Part shown: piece by piece, positions 1 to 9,050 of the stretch
Layout: each line of letters begins with the position of its first letter
Numbering within the stretch: position 1 is the stretch's first letter
NCBI RefSeq assembly: GCF_025980345.1
Contig: NZ_JAPDUI010000002.1
Location: 1-64,000 of the forward strand
Origin: Arenimonas sp. GDDSR-1
GTDB lineage: Bacteria > Pseudomonadota > Gammaproteobacteria > Xanthomonadales > Xanthomonadaceae
Direction: 5' to 3'
Length of the DNA: 64,000 bases
Position numbers and translations under genes: made by a program
Notes under the pieces: model-generated
The model's input: only the letters and a program-made list of their open reading frames with translations
Databases searched by the model: none
What the model was told of the DNA's origin: nothing

Positions 1-1367
1 AATCGCTGACCCAACGCCTGTCCGGAACCCTGCAACGCCTGCGCGGCGTCGGCCGGCTGACCGAAGACAACATCAAGGATTCCCTGCGCGAAGTGCGCAT
101 TGCCCTGCTCGAAGCCGATGTCGCCCTGCCGGTGGTGATGGCCTTGATCGAGCGCATCAAGGCGCGCGCGGTCGGTCAGGAAGTGCTTAGTAGTCTCACC
201 CCCGGGCAGGCTCTGATCAAAATCGTGCACGACGAACTCGCCGCGGTGATGGGTGCCGAGGCGGTCGATCTGAACTTCAATGTGCCGGCGCCGGCCATCA
301 TCCTGATGGCGGGTCTGCAGGGTGCGGGTAAAACCACGACGGTCGGCAAGCTGGCCAAATTCCTGAAGGAAAAGCGCAAGAAGAAAGTCATGGTGGTCAG
401 CTGCGACGTCTACCGTCCGGCCGCGATCGCCCAGCTGGAAGCCTTGGCCAAGCAGGTCGGGGTGAACTTCTTCCCCAGCCAAGCCAGCCAATCACCGGTG
501 GACATCGCCAAGGCCTGCATCAGCGAGGCCCGTAAAACCTACATGGATGTGGTGCTGGTCGATACCGCCGGCCGTCTGGCCATTGATGCCGACATGATGG
601 CCGAAATCCAGCAGCTGCATGCGGCCCTGAATCCGGTGGAAACCCTTTTCGTGGTCGATGCCATGACCGGCCAGGATGCCGCCAATACCGCCAAAGCGTT
701 CAGCGAAGCGCTGCCGCTGACCGGTGTGATCCTGACCAAAACCGACGGCGACGCCCGCGGCGGTGCCGCCCTGTCGGTCCGCCACATTACCGGCCAGCCG
801 ATCAAGTTCGTCGGCGTCGGTGAAAAGCCCGAGGGTCTGGATGTGTTCCATCCGGACCGGGCCGCCAGCCGCATCCTCGACATGGGCGATGTGCTCAGTC
901 TGGTCGAGCAGGTGCAGTCGCAGGTCGATCACGAAAAGGCCGCCAAGCTGGCCCAGAAAGTGGCCAAGGGCAAGAAATTCGACCTGAATGACATGCGCGA
1001 GCAGTTCCAGCAGATGCAGTCCATGGGCGGCTTGTCCGGCCTGATGGACAAGCTTCCGGGCATGGCGCAGGTGCCGGATCACGTCAAAAACCAGGTCACC
1101 GGCAAGGAAATGCCGCGCATGATCGCCATCATCAATTCGATGACCCCGAAAGAGCGCCGCAATCCTGGGCTGCTGAACGGCTCGCGCCGGGCCCGCATCG
1201 CCCGCGGTTCGGGCACCACCCCGGCCGACGTCAACCGCCTGCTCAAGCAGTACCAGCAGATGGAAGGCATGATGGCCAAGCTCTCGCGTGGCGGCATGAA
1301 GGGCATGATGCGCGGCATGAAAGGCATGCTCGGCGGCGGCTTTCCGGGCGGATTCGGCGGTCGTTAA
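1..1367 (+). CDS. ffh: Signal recognition particle protein Ffh (5' end cut by window)
   Basis: Ffh is the SRP54-type GTPase that binds 4.5S RNA and hydrophobic signal sequences and delivers ribosome-nascent chain complexes to FtsY at the inner membrane. The reading frame is open from base 3 and gives 454 visible residues, so only the first few codons are missing; an internal GTG at 93 is not the start. The N-domain is followed by the G-domain, with P-loop GLQGAGKTTT, DTAGRL and the TKTDGDARGG region. The C-terminal M-domain is methionine-rich and ends in a Gly/Met tail. Its RNA partner, 4.5S RNA, is at 48631-48743. rpsP follows, as is common in gammaproteobacteria. Confidence 0.97.
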   Translation, partial: SLTQRLSGTLQRLRGVGRLTEDNIKDSLREVRIALLEADVALPVVMALIERIKARAVGQEVLSSLTPGQALIKIVHDELAAVMGAEAVDLNFNVPAPAIILMAGLQGAGKTTTVGKLAKFLKEKRKKKVMVVSCDVYRPAAIAQLEALAKQVGVNFFPSQASQSPVDIAKACISEARKTYMDVVLVDTAGRLAIDADMMAEIQQLHAALNPVETLFVVDAMTGQDAANTAKAFSEALPLTGVILTKTDGDARGGAALSVRHITGQPIKFVGVGEKPEGLDVFHPDRAASRILDMGDVLSLVEQVQSQVDHEKAAKLAQKVAKGKKFDLNDMREQFQQMQSMGGLSGLMDKLPGMAQVPDHVKNQVTGKEMPRMIAIINSMTPKERRNPGLLNGSRRARIARGSGTTPADVNRLLKQYQQMEGMMAKLSRGGMKGMMRGMKGMLGGGFPGGFGGR

Positions 1368-1376
1368 GCTTCCGGC

Positions 1377-1405
1377 TTTCCATAAGGCCGGTTTGGGGCT
1401 ATAAT
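1377..1405 (+). promoter_or_regulatory. Sigma70-type promoter for the rpsP-rimM-trmD operon
   Basis: A perfect TATAAT lies at 1400-1405. TTTCCA at 1377-1382 (4 of 6 to consensus) sits 17 bp upstream. This is the ffh-rpsP gap and places the start of transcription about 50 bases before rpsP. The same word GGCTATAAT recurs before rplS. Confidence 0.6.
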
Positions 1406-1464
1406 ATCGGGCTACCCGAGGCTTCGGCCCCGATTCCACCCCGAACTACAGAGCACATTACATT

Positions 1465-1719
1465 ATGGTCAAGATCCGACTGACCCGCGGCGGCGCCAAA
1501 AAGCGTCCGTTCTACCACATCGTGGTGACCGACCAGCGCAACAAGCGCGATGGCCGTTCCATCGAGCGCGTGGGCTATTACAACCCGGTTGCCCAAGGCA
1601 ACGAAAAGCGCGTCGAGCTGAACACCGACCGCGTCAACCACTGGGTTTCCCAAGGCGCGCAGCTGACTGACAAAGTCCGCATGCTCGTGAAAGAAGCCTC
1701 GAGCCAGGCCGCTGCCTGA
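1465..1719 (+). CDS. rpsP: 30S ribosomal protein S16
   Basis: S16 is a small-subunit protein needed for 30S assembly. The 84-residue product starts [10 protein letters not shown] and keeps the family features [10 protein letters not shown] and the segment ERVGYYNP; the length is normal for gammaproteobacteria (about 82). It is the first gene of the S16-RimM-TrmD operon and lies 16 bases before rimM. A TATAAT promoter lies about 60 bases upstream. The rplS gene, which belongs to the same operon in E. coli, has its own promoter-like sequence here. Identity is secure from sequence and context. Confidence 0.98.
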   Translation: MVKIRLTRGGAKKRPFYHIVVTDQRNKRDGRSIERVGYYNPVAQGNEKRVELNTDRVNHWVSQGAQLTDKVRMLVKEASSQAAA

Positions 1720-1723
1720 GCCC

Positions 1724-1748
1724 GTCCTCGCGGCCATGACGCGAGGGC
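1724..1748 (+). promoter_or_regulatory. Hairpin holding the rimM start codon in its loop
   Basis: CCTCGCG at 1726-1732 pairs perfectly with CGCGAGG at 1740-1746, and flanking G-C and T-G pairs extend the stem to 9 bp. The 7-base loop GCCATGA contains the rimM ATG (1736-1738). No Shine-Dalgarno sequence is visible for rimM. The structure could lower rimM translation relative to rpsP; this is inference. Confidence 0.5.
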
Positions 1749-2260
1749 CTGACATTACGCCGGAGCGCCGCATCCTCATTGGCAGGATGGTCGGCGCTTT
1801 CGGCATTTCAGGCGAAATCAAATGCCAAAGCTTCGCCGATCCGCCCCAGCAGCTGCTCAAATACAAGCCGCTGATTCTGGTCAATGCGGGTCAGGAGCGC
1901 ATTCTGGAAAGCCTGAGCGGACGCATGACCGCGAAAGGGCCGGTGATTCGCCTGCCCGGTGTGGATGACCGCGACGCGGCCGAAGCCCTGCACGGTGCCG
2001 AGTTGTGGGTGACCCGCAGCCAGCTGCCCAAGGCCAAGCCGGGCGAATACTACTGGATCGATCTGGAAGGTCTGCGCGTGACTAACCGCGAAGGCGTCGA
2101 TTTCGGCACGGTCTCGCATCTGTTCGACACCCCGGCCAATCCGGTCATGGTGGTGGTCGGCGAGCGCGAACGCCTGATTCCCTTCCTGCTGGACCGGTTC
2201 GTGGATACCGTCGATCTCGAGGCCGGCGAAATCCGCGTCGATTGGGATGCCGATTTCTGA
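1736..2260 (+). CDS. rimM: Ribosome maturation factor RimM
   Basis: RimM binds S19 in the 30S head and assists late 16S rRNA maturation. The 174-residue protein has the RimM N-domain (about residues 12-100, with [14 protein letters not shown] near the start) and a C-terminal PRC-barrel (about 103-174, with the typical YYWIDLEGL opening). The ATG at 1736 is the only reasonable start because the conserved N-domain begins only about ten residues later. The stop codon overlaps the trmD start by one base (TGATG), which suggests translational coupling. The start codon lies in a hairpin loop, see 1724-1748. Confidence 0.96.
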   Translation: MTRGPDITPERRILIGRMVGAFGISGEIKCQSFADPPQQLLKYKPLILVNAGQERILESLSGRMTAKGPVIRLPGVDDRDAAEALHGAELWVTRSQLPKAKPGEYYWIDLEGLRVTNREGVDFGTVSHLFDTPANPVMVVVGERERLIPFLLDRFVDTVDLEAGEIRVDWDADF

Positions 2261-3018
2261 TGCGCTTCGACGTCATCACCCTGTTTCCCGATTATTTCCG
2301 CCAGTGCCTGCAGGTCGGTGTGGTCGGCCGCGCCTTCGAGCGCGGTCTGGCCGGTTTGCATGTCTGGAATCCGCGGGATTTCACCCATGACAACTACCGC
2401 CGCATCGATGAGCGCCCGTTCGGCGGCGGGCCGGGCATGGTGATGATGGCCGATCCGCTGATGGAATGTCTGGATGCGGTGGTGCAGGCCGATGTGGCGC
2501 CCGCACATACCGTTTATCTGAGTCCGCAGGGACAGCCATTCACCCAGGCCAAGGCCCGCGAACTGGCCGGCCGGCCGCGTCTGGTGCTGCTGGCCGGACG
2601 TTACGAGGGCGTCGATCAGCGCTTTGTCGATGCCCGTATCGATGAGGAAATTTCGCTCGGGGATTATGTGCTGTCCGGTGGCGAGCTGCCGGCGGCCACC
2701 GTGATCGATGCCGTGGTCCGGCTGCTGGACGGCGTGCTCAATGATGCCGACTCGGCCATTCAGGACAGTTTTGAAGACGGCCTGCTGGACTGCCCGCATT
2801 ACACCCGCTCCGAGGCCCTCGGCACGCAGGGGGTTCCCGAGGTGCTGTTGTCCGGAAACCATGCCCTGATCGCCCGTTGGCGGCGCAAGCAGAGTCTGGG
2901 CCGGACCTGGCTGAAACGCCCGGATTTGCTGGATGAAACCCGGCTGAGCAGGGCCGATGCCGCGCTTCTGGCCGAGTTCAAAGCTGAACAGACCGGCAAT
3001 TCCCCGGCCAATGCCTGA
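2260..3018 (+). CDS. trmD: tRNA (guanine-N1-)-methyltransferase TrmD
   Basis: TrmD methylates G37 of tRNAs that read CNN codons, using S-adenosylmethionine, and so prevents +1 frameshifting. The protein has 252 residues, close to the E. coli 255. The SPOUT trefoil-knot signatures are present: [12 protein letters not shown] and the GDYVLSGGE loop that binds the cofactor, and FGGGPGMVM near the N-terminus. The start at 2260 ([10 protein letters not shown]) matches the family; an upstream in-frame start at 2242 lies inside rimM and would add six unconserved residues. It is translationally coupled to rimM. Confidence 0.97.
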   Translation: MRFDVITLFPDYFRQCLQVGVVGRAFERGLAGLHVWNPRDFTHDNYRRIDERPFGGGPGMVMMADPLMECLDAVVQADVAPAHTVYLSPQGQPFTQAKARELAGRPRLVLLAGRYEGVDQRFVDARIDEEISLGDYVLSGGELPAATVIDAVVRLLDGVLNDADSAIQDSFEDGLLDCPHYTRSEALGTQGVPEVLLSGNHALIARWRRKQSLGRTWLKRPDLLDETRLSRADAALLAEFKAEQTGNSPANA

Positions 3019-3024
3019 AACCCC

Positions 3025-3054
3025 TAGTCAAAACCGCAACTTTCGGGCTATAAT
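3025..3054 (+). promoter_or_regulatory. Sigma70-type promoter upstream of rplS
   Basis: TATAAT at 3049-3054 is preceded by TAGTCA at 3025-3030 (4 of 6 to consensus) with an 18-bp spacer. It lies in the 91-base gap between trmD and rplS and would let rplS be transcribed apart from trmD. Confidence 0.55.
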
Positions 3055-3109
3055 AAGCGGCTAAACACGCCGAGAGGCGTCCCCCAGAACGACTGAATCG
3101 TGGTGTCCT

Positions 3110-3469
3110 ATGAACCTCCTGCAAAAATTCGAAGCCGAACAAATCACCCGCAAGCTGCCTGACTTCGGTCCCGGCGACACCGTCGTGGTCAACGTCAAAG
3201 TCAAAGAAGGCAACCGCGAGCGCGTGCAAGCCTACGAAGGCGTGGTCATCGCGATCAAGAACCGCGGCCTGAATTCCGCTTTCACCGTCCGCAAGATTTC
3301 GCACGGTTTCGGCGTCGAGCGCGTGTTCCAGACCCACAGCGCCACCATCGACTCCGTGTCGGTCAAGCGCCGCGGTGACGTCCGTCAGGGCAAGCTGTAC
3401 TACCTGCGTGACCTCGAAGGCAAGAAAGCCCGCATCAAGGAAGACCTCAACTACGGCAAAAAAGCCTGA
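3110..3469 (+). CDS. rplS: 50S ribosomal protein L19
   Basis: L19 sits at the interface of the 30S and 50S subunits. The 119-residue product has the expected opening [11 protein letters not shown] and the conserved stretches [16 protein letters not shown] and [10 protein letters not shown], with a basic C-terminus. It closes the rpsP-rimM-trmD-rplS set found across bacteria. A promoter-like sequence lies upstream and a hairpin terminator follows at 3495. Confidence 0.98.
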   Translation: MNLLQKFEAEQITRKLPDFGPGDTVVVNVKVKEGNRERVQAYEGVVIAIKNRGLNSAFTVRKISHGFGVERVFQTHSATIDSVSVKRRGDVRQGKLYYLRDLEGKKARIKEDLNYGKKA

Positions 3470-3494
3470 GTTGATGCCTGACCGTTTTGCACAC

Positions 3495-3516
3495 ACGGCC
3501 GCTCACGCGGCCGTTT
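3495..3516 (+). terminator. Intrinsic terminator after rplS
   Basis: ACGGCCGC (3495-3502) pairs perfectly with GCGGCCGT (3507-3514) across a 4-base loop and is followed by a short T run. The T tract is brief, so termination may be partial. Confidence 0.5.
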
Positions 3517-3529
3517 GCATTTAAAGCGC

Positions 3530-3931
3530 ATGAACAAAGACCCCCTCACCGAAGTCCGTGCCGATGTCTGGCTATGGGCCGCCCGCTTCTTCAAGACCCG
3601 GAGTCTGGCCAAGCAGATGCTGGCCGGCGGCAAGGTGCAGATCGGCGGTCAGGCCATCAAGCCCTCGCGCATGCTGCGCCGCGGCGATGTCCTGCAGATC
3701 ACGCGCGCCAATGAGCTTTATGAAATCAGCGTGCTCGGCCTGAGCGAGCAACGCGGTCCGGCACCCGCGGCGCAGGCCCTGTATTGCGAATCCGAAGCCT
3801 CGCGCATCCGGCGTGAAAGCGAACGCGAGATGAAGCGCCTGGCCAATGCCGGCTACAAGGCGCCGCTGACCAAGCCCGACAAGCGCGCACGCCGGCTGAT
3901 CCAGGCGCTCGGCGACATCGACGCGCTCTGA
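3530..3931 (+). CDS. hslR: S4-domain RNA-binding protein, Hsp15 (HslR) family
   Basis: Hsp15 binds stalled 50S subunits that carry nascent peptidyl-tRNA and helps recycle them after heat shock. The 133-residue length equals that of E. coli Hsp15. An S4 RNA-binding fold covers about residues 8-65, with RADVWLWAARFFKTRSLAKQ near its start and a basic C-terminal tail (KPDKRARRLI). ATG 3530 is chosen because a TTG at 3515 lies in the rplS terminator; no strong Shine-Dalgarno is visible. It converges with mutS, one base separating the two stop codons. Confidence 0.88.
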   Translation: MNKDPLTEVRADVWLWAARFFKTRSLAKQMLAGGKVQIGGQAIKPSRMLRRGDVLQITRANELYEISVLGLSEQRGPAPAAQALYCESEASRIRRESEREMKRLANAGYKAPLTKPDKRARRLIQALGDIDAL

Positions 3932-3932
3932 T

Positions 3933-6512
3933 TCAGCGCAGCTGTTTCAGACGATACAAGGCTTCGAGCGCCTGCTTCGGCGTCAATTCATCCGGTTGCA
4001 GGGCGTCCACGGCATCGGCCAGCGCATTGTCGGTCACGAACAGGCCGAGCTGCGCGGGCTGCTCAAGCGCCTGCGCCTGCAGGTTCAAGGGCTGCTGCGG
4101 CTTGTTTTCCAGCTGGGCCAGCGCCTGTTTCGCACGGGTCAGCACCGGCCTGGGCAGACCGGCCAGCGAGGCCACCTGCAGACCGAAACTGCGGTTGGCC
4201 GGCCCGTCCTTCACCGCATGCATGAAGATCAAACGGTCGCCATGTTCCACCGCATCCAGATGCACGTTGCGGATGCCGGCGTGGGTTTCAGGAAGTGCGG
4301 TCAGTTCGAAATAATGGGTGGCGAACAGGCAGTAGGCGCGGTTGCCGTCACACAGGGCTTCCGCGCAGGCCTGCGCCAGTGCCAGACCGTCGTACGTCGA
4401 CGTGCCGCGTCCGATTTCATCCATCAGCACGAATGAACGGGGTCCGGCATTACGCAGGATGAAACTGGTTTCCGCCATTTCCACCATGAAGGTCGACTGG
4501 CCGCGCGCCAGATCATCGCCGGCACCGATGCGGGTCAGGATGCGGTCGATCGGGCCGAGCTGGGCGGACTCGGCCGGAACGAAACTGCCGATGTAAGCAA
4601 GCAGGATGATCAGCGCATTCTGCCGCATGTAGGTGGATTTACCGCCCATGTTCGGACCGGTGATCAGCAGCATGCGCTGCTCGCCATCGAGAATAAGATC
4701 ATTTGGTTCGAAAGCCTGCTCGCGGACCTGCTCCACCACGGGATGCCGGCCACGTCGGATGCGGATGCCATCGTCGTCCAGCAACTGCGGACGGCACCAG
4801 TTCAGGGCCTCGGCGCGCTCGGCGAAGGCTGCCAGCACATCACATTCGGCCAGGGCCTGGGCGCAGGCTTTCAGGCTCTGCAAATCGTCATTGAGCCGGT
4901 CGAGCAGCTGTTCATAGAGAAAGCGTTCGCGCGCCAGCGAACGTTCCCTCGCCGAAAGCACTTTGTCTTCGAAGGCTTTGAGTTCTTCGGTGATGAAACG
5001 CTCGGCGCCGGTCAATGTCTGGCGTCGGGTGTAGTGTGCCGGTGCTTTTTCGGCCTGGCCTTTGCTGATTTCGATGTAATAGCCATGCACGCGGTTGTAG
5101 CCGACCTTCAGCGTGGCAATGCCCGTTGCGGCTTTTTCACGCGCTTCCAGATCCACCAGAAACTGATCGGCATTGGTCGAAAGCACGCGCAGTTCGTCGA
5201 GTTCGGCATCGAAACCGCCGGCAAAGACGCCGCCATCCCGCAACAGGACCGCCGGTTGTTCCAGTAAGGCCGCCTGCAGGTGTGCTGCCAGTTCAGGATG
5301 CCGTCCCAGCGCGGCGCGCAACTCCCGCAGCCGGGGCGCTTCGGCCGGTTGCAGCACGGCTTCGATGTCGGGCAGACGCAGCAGTCCGTCGCGCAGGCCG
5401 CTGAGATCGCGCGGCCGTGCACTGCGCAGGGCAACACGGGTCAGCATCCGTTCCAGATCGCCGATGCCGCGGAACACGGCCCGAAGCGGCTCGGACCATT
5501 GACGGTCGAGAAGTTCGGCCACGGCCTCATGACGATGCCTGACGGTGTCGGCATTCCGCAAAGGACGGTGCAGCCAGCGCCGCAACAGGCGTCCGGCCAT
5601 TGGACTGCAGGTCGTATCGAGGACGCCCAGCAAGGTGTGCTGCAATTGACCATCGAAGCGCTCATCCAGCTCCAGATGCCGGCGGGTGGCGGCATTCATG
5701 GCGATGGCATCATCGCTTGCTTCCCATTGCAGCGAGCTCAGATGCGGCAGCCGCTGTTTCTGGGTTTCTTCCAGATACCCAAGCAAAGCCCCGGCGGCGG
5801 CGATCCCGGCGCTGTAAGAAGGCGTGTTTTCATCCAAGCCGAAACCGCTGAGGTCGGCGACCCCGAAAAACTGCAGAAGCTGCCGTGCGCTGGTTTCAGC
5901 ATCGAAATACCACACCGGCCGCCGGCGCAGGCCCTTGCTGCCGGCCAGAAGATTGGCGAGTTCATCGGAGTCCGGTATGAGGATTTCGGCGGGGTTCAGA
6001 CGCGCCAGTTCCGCCGTCAGTTGCTCGGCATCGCCGGCATAACTGAGCAGGAAGCGTCCTGCGGCAACATCGGCCCATGCCAATCCGAATCCCTGTTTGG
6101 TCCGGGAAACCGACAGCAGCAGTTGTTCACGCCGGTCGTCCAGAAGGGCTTCATCGGTCAGCGTTCCGGGCGTGATGACCCGGACCACTTTGCGTTCCAC
6201 CAGGCCCTTGGCCAGTGCCGGATCACCGATCTGCTCGCAGATGGCCACCGATTCACCGAGTGCGACCAGCCGGGCCAGATAGCCGTCGGCGGCATGGTAG
6301 GGCACGCCCGCCATCGGAATGGCGTTGCCGCCGCTCTGGCCGCGCTGGGTCAGGGTGATGTCGAGCAGACGCGCGGCCTTACGGGCATCGTCGTAAAACA
6401 GTTCATAGAAATCGCCCATGCGGAAAAACAGCAGCACATCGGGGTATTCGGCTTTGGCGCTGAAGAACTGCCGCATTAGCGGCGTGTGCTGGGATAAATC
6501 GTTCGAAGCCAT
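3933..6512 (-). CDS. mutS: DNA mismatch repair protein MutS
   Basis: MutS is the ATPase that recognises base mismatches and small loops and recruits MutL. The 859 residues match the usual length (853 in E. coli). The N-terminal mismatch-binding domain has the Phe-X-Glu motif in GDFYELF. The C-terminal ATPase has the Walker A motif [11 protein letters not shown], the Walker B segment [11 protein letters not shown] and the conserved ATHYFELT. The start [17 protein letters not shown] is typical of the family. It is divergent from pncC with a 50-bp shared upstream region that contains a 12-bp palindrome. It lies next to pncC, whose product family is often encoded beside recA or mutS in gammaproteobacteria. 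Confidence 0.98.
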   Translation of the reverse strand: MASNDLSQHTPLMRQFFSAKAEYPDVLLFFRMGDFYELFYDDARKAARLLDITLTQRGQSGGNAIPMAGVPYHAADGYLARLVALGESVAICEQIGDPALAKGLVERKVVRVITPGTLTDEALLDDRREQLLLSVSRTKQGFGLAWADVAAGRFLLSYAGDAEQLTAELARLNPAEILIPDSDELANLLAGSKGLRRRPVWYFDAETSARQLLQFFGVADLSGFGLDENTPSYSAGIAAAGALLGYLEETQKQRLPHLSSLQWEASDDAIAMNAATRRHLELDERFDGQLQHTLLGVLDTTCSPMAGRLLRRWLHRPLRNADTVRHRHEAVAELLDRQWSEPLRAVFRGIGDLERMLTRVALRSARPRDLSGLRDGLLRLPDIEAVLQPAEAPRLRELRAALGRHPELAAHLQAALLEQPAVLLRDGGVFAGGFDAELDELRVLSTNADQFLVDLEAREKAATGIATLKVGYNRVHGYYIEISKGQAEKAPAHYTRRQTLTGAERFITEELKAFEDKVLSARERSLARERFLYEQLLDRLNDDLQSLKACAQALAECDVLAAFAERAEALNWCRPQLLDDDGIRIRRGRHPVVEQVREQAFEPNDLILDGEQRMLLITGPNMGGKSTYMRQNALIILLAYIGSFVPAESAQLGPIDRILTRIGAGDDLARGQSTFMVEMAETSFILRNAGPRSFVLMDEIGRGTSTYDGLALAQACAEALCDGNRAYCLFATHYFELTALPETHAGIRNVHLDAVEHGDRLIFMHAVKDGPANRSFGLQVASLAGLPRPVLTRAKQALAQLENKPQQPLNLQAQALEQPAQLGLFVTDNALADAVDALQPDELTPKQALEALYRLKQLR

Positions 6513-6528
6513 GGGGTTTTCGCTTATG

Positions 6529-6540
6529 CTATGGCCATAG
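6529..6540. promoter_or_regulatory. 12-bp palindrome between mutS and pncC
   Basis: CTATGGCCATAG is a perfect palindrome centred in the divergent mutS-pncC gap. TATGCT overlaps its left edge and could serve as a -10 element for pncC. It may be an operator or simply overlapping promoter elements; no regulator is known to me for this word. Confidence 0.25.
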
Positions 6541-6562
6541 TCTAACCCGAGGCAGACCCTGC

Positions 6563-7069
6563 TTGAACGCTTTCGTTGATGGATCCGATATTGCCCTGCA
6601 ACAGCTGGCCCGGCAGCTCGGCGACCGCCTGTTGGCGGAACACCTTACCCTGTGCACGGCCGAGAGCTGCACCGGCGGCTGGATCGCCAAGATCCTGACC
6701 GACATCCCGGGCAGCTCGGCCTGGTTCGATTGCGGCATGGCGGCCTACAGTTACGAGGCCAAACAGGCTTTGTTGCGGGTGCGTCCGGAAACCCTGATGG
6801 AACATGGCGCGGTCAGCAAGGAGACTGCCCTGGAAATGGTCTCCGGCGCGTTGATTACGTCCGGTGCAAGCCTGGCCGTGGCGGTAACCGGCATTGCCGG
6901 CCCGGGCGGCGGTCTGCCGGGCAAGCCGGTCGGCACGGTTTGGATTGCCTGGAAGCGGCGCGGCCATTATCCGAGCGCCCAGGTCTTTCATTTCGAGGGA
7001 GACCGCGAAGCCGTGCGCCGGCAAACGGTCGCAGTGGCTTTGCAGGGATTGATGCCCTTAATTGGTTAG
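6563..7069 (+). CDS. pncC: Nicotinamide-nucleotide amidohydrolase, CinA C-terminal family
   Basis: PncC deamidates nicotinamide mononucleotide to nicotinate mononucleotide and recycles the NMN released by NAD-dependent DNA ligase. The 168 residues form a single CinA C-terminal domain, as in the stand-alone E. coli enzyme. Family motifs seen are [31 protein letters not shown], the GIAGPGGG loop and KPVGTVW. The start is TTG at 6563; no in-frame ATG exists near the conserved N-terminus. It lies close to mutS and a few kb from recA. The NAD-recycling role is from family knowledge. Confidence 0.92.
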   Translation: MNAFVDGSDIALQQLARQLGDRLLAEHLTLCTAESCTGGWIAKILTDIPGSSAWFDCGMAAYSYEAKQALLRVRPETLMEHGAVSKETALEMVSGALITSGASLAVAVTGIAGPGGGLPGKPVGTVWIAWKRRGHYPSAQVFHFEGDREAVRRQTVAVALQGLMPLIG

Positions 7070-7123
7070 AGTTTCCGATTTCCGGCCACGGCTTGACCGG
7101 GGCTTTCAACGAAGGAAAATGTC

Positions 7124-9004
7124 ATGCGATTCCATCAATTTCTTACGGCGGTGCTGTTAGGCTGCGCTGCATCGGCTTCTTCGGCCGCGGAAACTTCACC
7201 GGAGTTCGTGCCGCAATGGGCGAAATCCGCCGTGTGGTATCAGATCTTTCCCGAGCGCTTCCGCAACGGCGATCCGTCGAATGATCCGACCGTGGCCGAC
7301 ATCGCCGGTGCCGATCCGATGGATCCGCCGAAGCAGTGGCGCGTTCATCCCTGGGGCAGCGACTGGTATCAGCTGCAGGACTACGAAAAAGCCAACGGTG
7401 AGCCGGAACTGTGGAAACATATGCAGCGCCGCCGTTACGGCGGCGACCTGCAGGGCGTAATCGACAAGCTCGATTACCTGCAGGATCTCGGCATCAATGC
7501 CATTTACCTGAACCCGGTCTTCGATGCGCCCTCGAACCACAAATACGACGGCGCCAGTTACCATCACATCGATCCGAATTTCGGTCCCGACCCCAAAGGC
7601 GACCGTGCTTTGATGGCCAAAGAAAACCCCGGCGATCCGAAAACCTGGGTGTGGACCAAAGCCGATGAGCTGGCGCTCAAGCTGATTGCCGAAGCCCACA
7701 GGCGCGGTATCCGTGTCATTTTCGACGGCGTCTTCAATCACATGGGCTTCAACAGTTTCGCGCTGCAGGACGTCCGCCGCAATAAGATGAAATCGCCGTA
7801 TCTGAGCTGGTTCACCATCAAGAACTTCGATGACCCGGCCTCAGGGGTTCAGTTCGACTACGAGGGCTGGTGGGGCAACAAGTCGCTTCCCGAACTGCGC
7901 GAGGACGCCAACGGCATCGTTGCCGGTCCGAAGGCCTACATCTTCGCCGCCACCCAGCGTTGGATGAACCCGAAGGGGCAGGGCACGCAGCACGGCATCG
8001 ACGGCTGGCGTCTGGATGTCGCCTACATGGTTGCGCATCCGTTCTGGAAGGACTGGCGCCGTCATGTCAAAGCCATCAATCCGGAGGCCTACCTCACTGC
8101 CGAGATCGTCAATACGCCCGAGGTCGTGAAACCGTACCTGCAGGGCGATGAATTCGACGCTGAAATGCATTACAACTTCGCATTCACGGCCGCCGAGTTC
8201 CTGTTCAACGAAGGCAAATACCGCATCAGTGCCCGCGAATTCGACCGCAAGCTGGCCGAGTTGCGCACGCTGTACCCGCCAGGCGTGGCCTATGTGAACC
8301 AGAATCTGTTCGGCAGCCATGACACTAACCGCATCGGGTCCTACATCGTCAACCGCGGCTTGGGCAACTTCCGCGACTGGGGCAAGTGGTTCCAGATGTC
8401 ACAGCCGATCAACAATCCGGCATTCAGCGTGCGCAAACCGAATGCCGCCGAGCTCCAGCTGCAGAAACTGTTCGTGGTGCTGCAGATGACCTATGTCGGT
8501 GCTCCGATGGTGTATTACGGCGATGAAGTGGGCATGTGGGGCGGCAACGATCCGGATGACCGCAAGCCGATGATCTGGCCGGACATCGTCTATGAAAAAG
8601 AACGGGCTCTGCCGAAGCAGGACCTGCGGCCGGAATCCGAAGCCGATACGGTGGTGCAGAATGCCGATCTCCATGCGTTCTACAAAAAACTGATCGGCAT
8701 CCGGAACGCCCATCCGGCGCTGCGTACCGGAAGCTACAAGACCCTGCTGGCGGACAATGGCGACGAGGTGTTCGCCTATGAGCGGCAGTCGGGCGACGAG
8801 GTCCTGTGGGTCATCCTCAATAATTCGGAAAGGGAACAGACCGTGCGTCTGCCGCGTGCGGGCTTCGATGAATTCGAAGACCTGCTCAACGGCCGGACCT
8901 ATGCGGGGCAGCGGGCGGAGATGGAATTCAGCGTATCCGCCAAACAGGCGGCGGTATTGCGTGCTGTGCGTGTTCCGCTCAATGGCAGCGCTCCGGGCCG
9001 CTAG
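7124..9004 (+). CDS. Secreted GH13 alpha-amylase / cyclomaltodextrinase-like enzyme
   Basis: A glycoside hydrolase family 13 enzyme that should hydrolyse alpha-1,4-glucans or maltodextrins in the periplasm or outside the cell. An N-terminal signal peptide (about residues 1-22, ending near SASSAAE) is followed by the TIM-barrel. The four GH13 regions are visible: DGVFNHMG, GWRLDV with nucleophile Asp298, LTAEIV with acid/base Glu327, and GSHDTNR with Asp400. A beta-sandwich C-domain ends the 626 residues. A good Shine-Dalgarno (AAGGAAAA) precedes the ATG. No sugar transporter or regulator lies nearby, so the natural substrate is unknown. Confidence 0.9.
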   Translation: MRFHQFLTAVLLGCAASASSAAETSPEFVPQWAKSAVWYQIFPERFRNGDPSNDPTVADIAGADPMDPPKQWRVHPWGSDWYQLQDYEKANGEPELWKHMQRRRYGGDLQGVIDKLDYLQDLGINAIYLNPVFDAPSNHKYDGASYHHIDPNFGPDPKGDRALMAKENPGDPKTWVWTKADELALKLIAEAHRRGIRVIFDGVFNHMGFNSFALQDVRRNKMKSPYLSWFTIKNFDDPASGVQFDYEGWWGNKSLPELREDANGIVAGPKAYIFAATQRWMNPKGQGTQHGIDGWRLDVAYMVAHPFWKDWRRHVKAINPEAYLTAEIVNTPEVVKPYLQGDEFDAEMHYNFAFTAAEFLFNEGKYRISAREFDRKLAELRTLYPPGVAYVNQNLFGSHDTNRIGSYIVNRGLGNFRDWGKWFQMSQPINNPAFSVRKPNAAELQLQKLFVVLQMTYVGAPMVYYGDEVGMWGGNDPDDRKPMIWPDIVYEKERALPKQDLRPESEADTVVQNADLHAFYKKLIGIRNAHPALRTGSYKTLLADNGDEVFAYERQSGDEVLWVILNNSEREQTVRLPRAGFDEFEDLLNGRTYAGQRAEMEFSVSAKQAAVLRAVRVPLNGSAPGR

Positions 9005-9050
9005 CCGGGACCGGCGGTAGCTGTCCCGGGTAGAGGCTCCGGCGGGCGTC

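Noticed and set aside
5280-6479. Long open frame antisense to mutS (about 400 codons)
   Set aside because: GC-rich coding DNA often leaves the opposite strand open; there is no ribosome binding site or family resemblance, and mutS is clearly the real gene.
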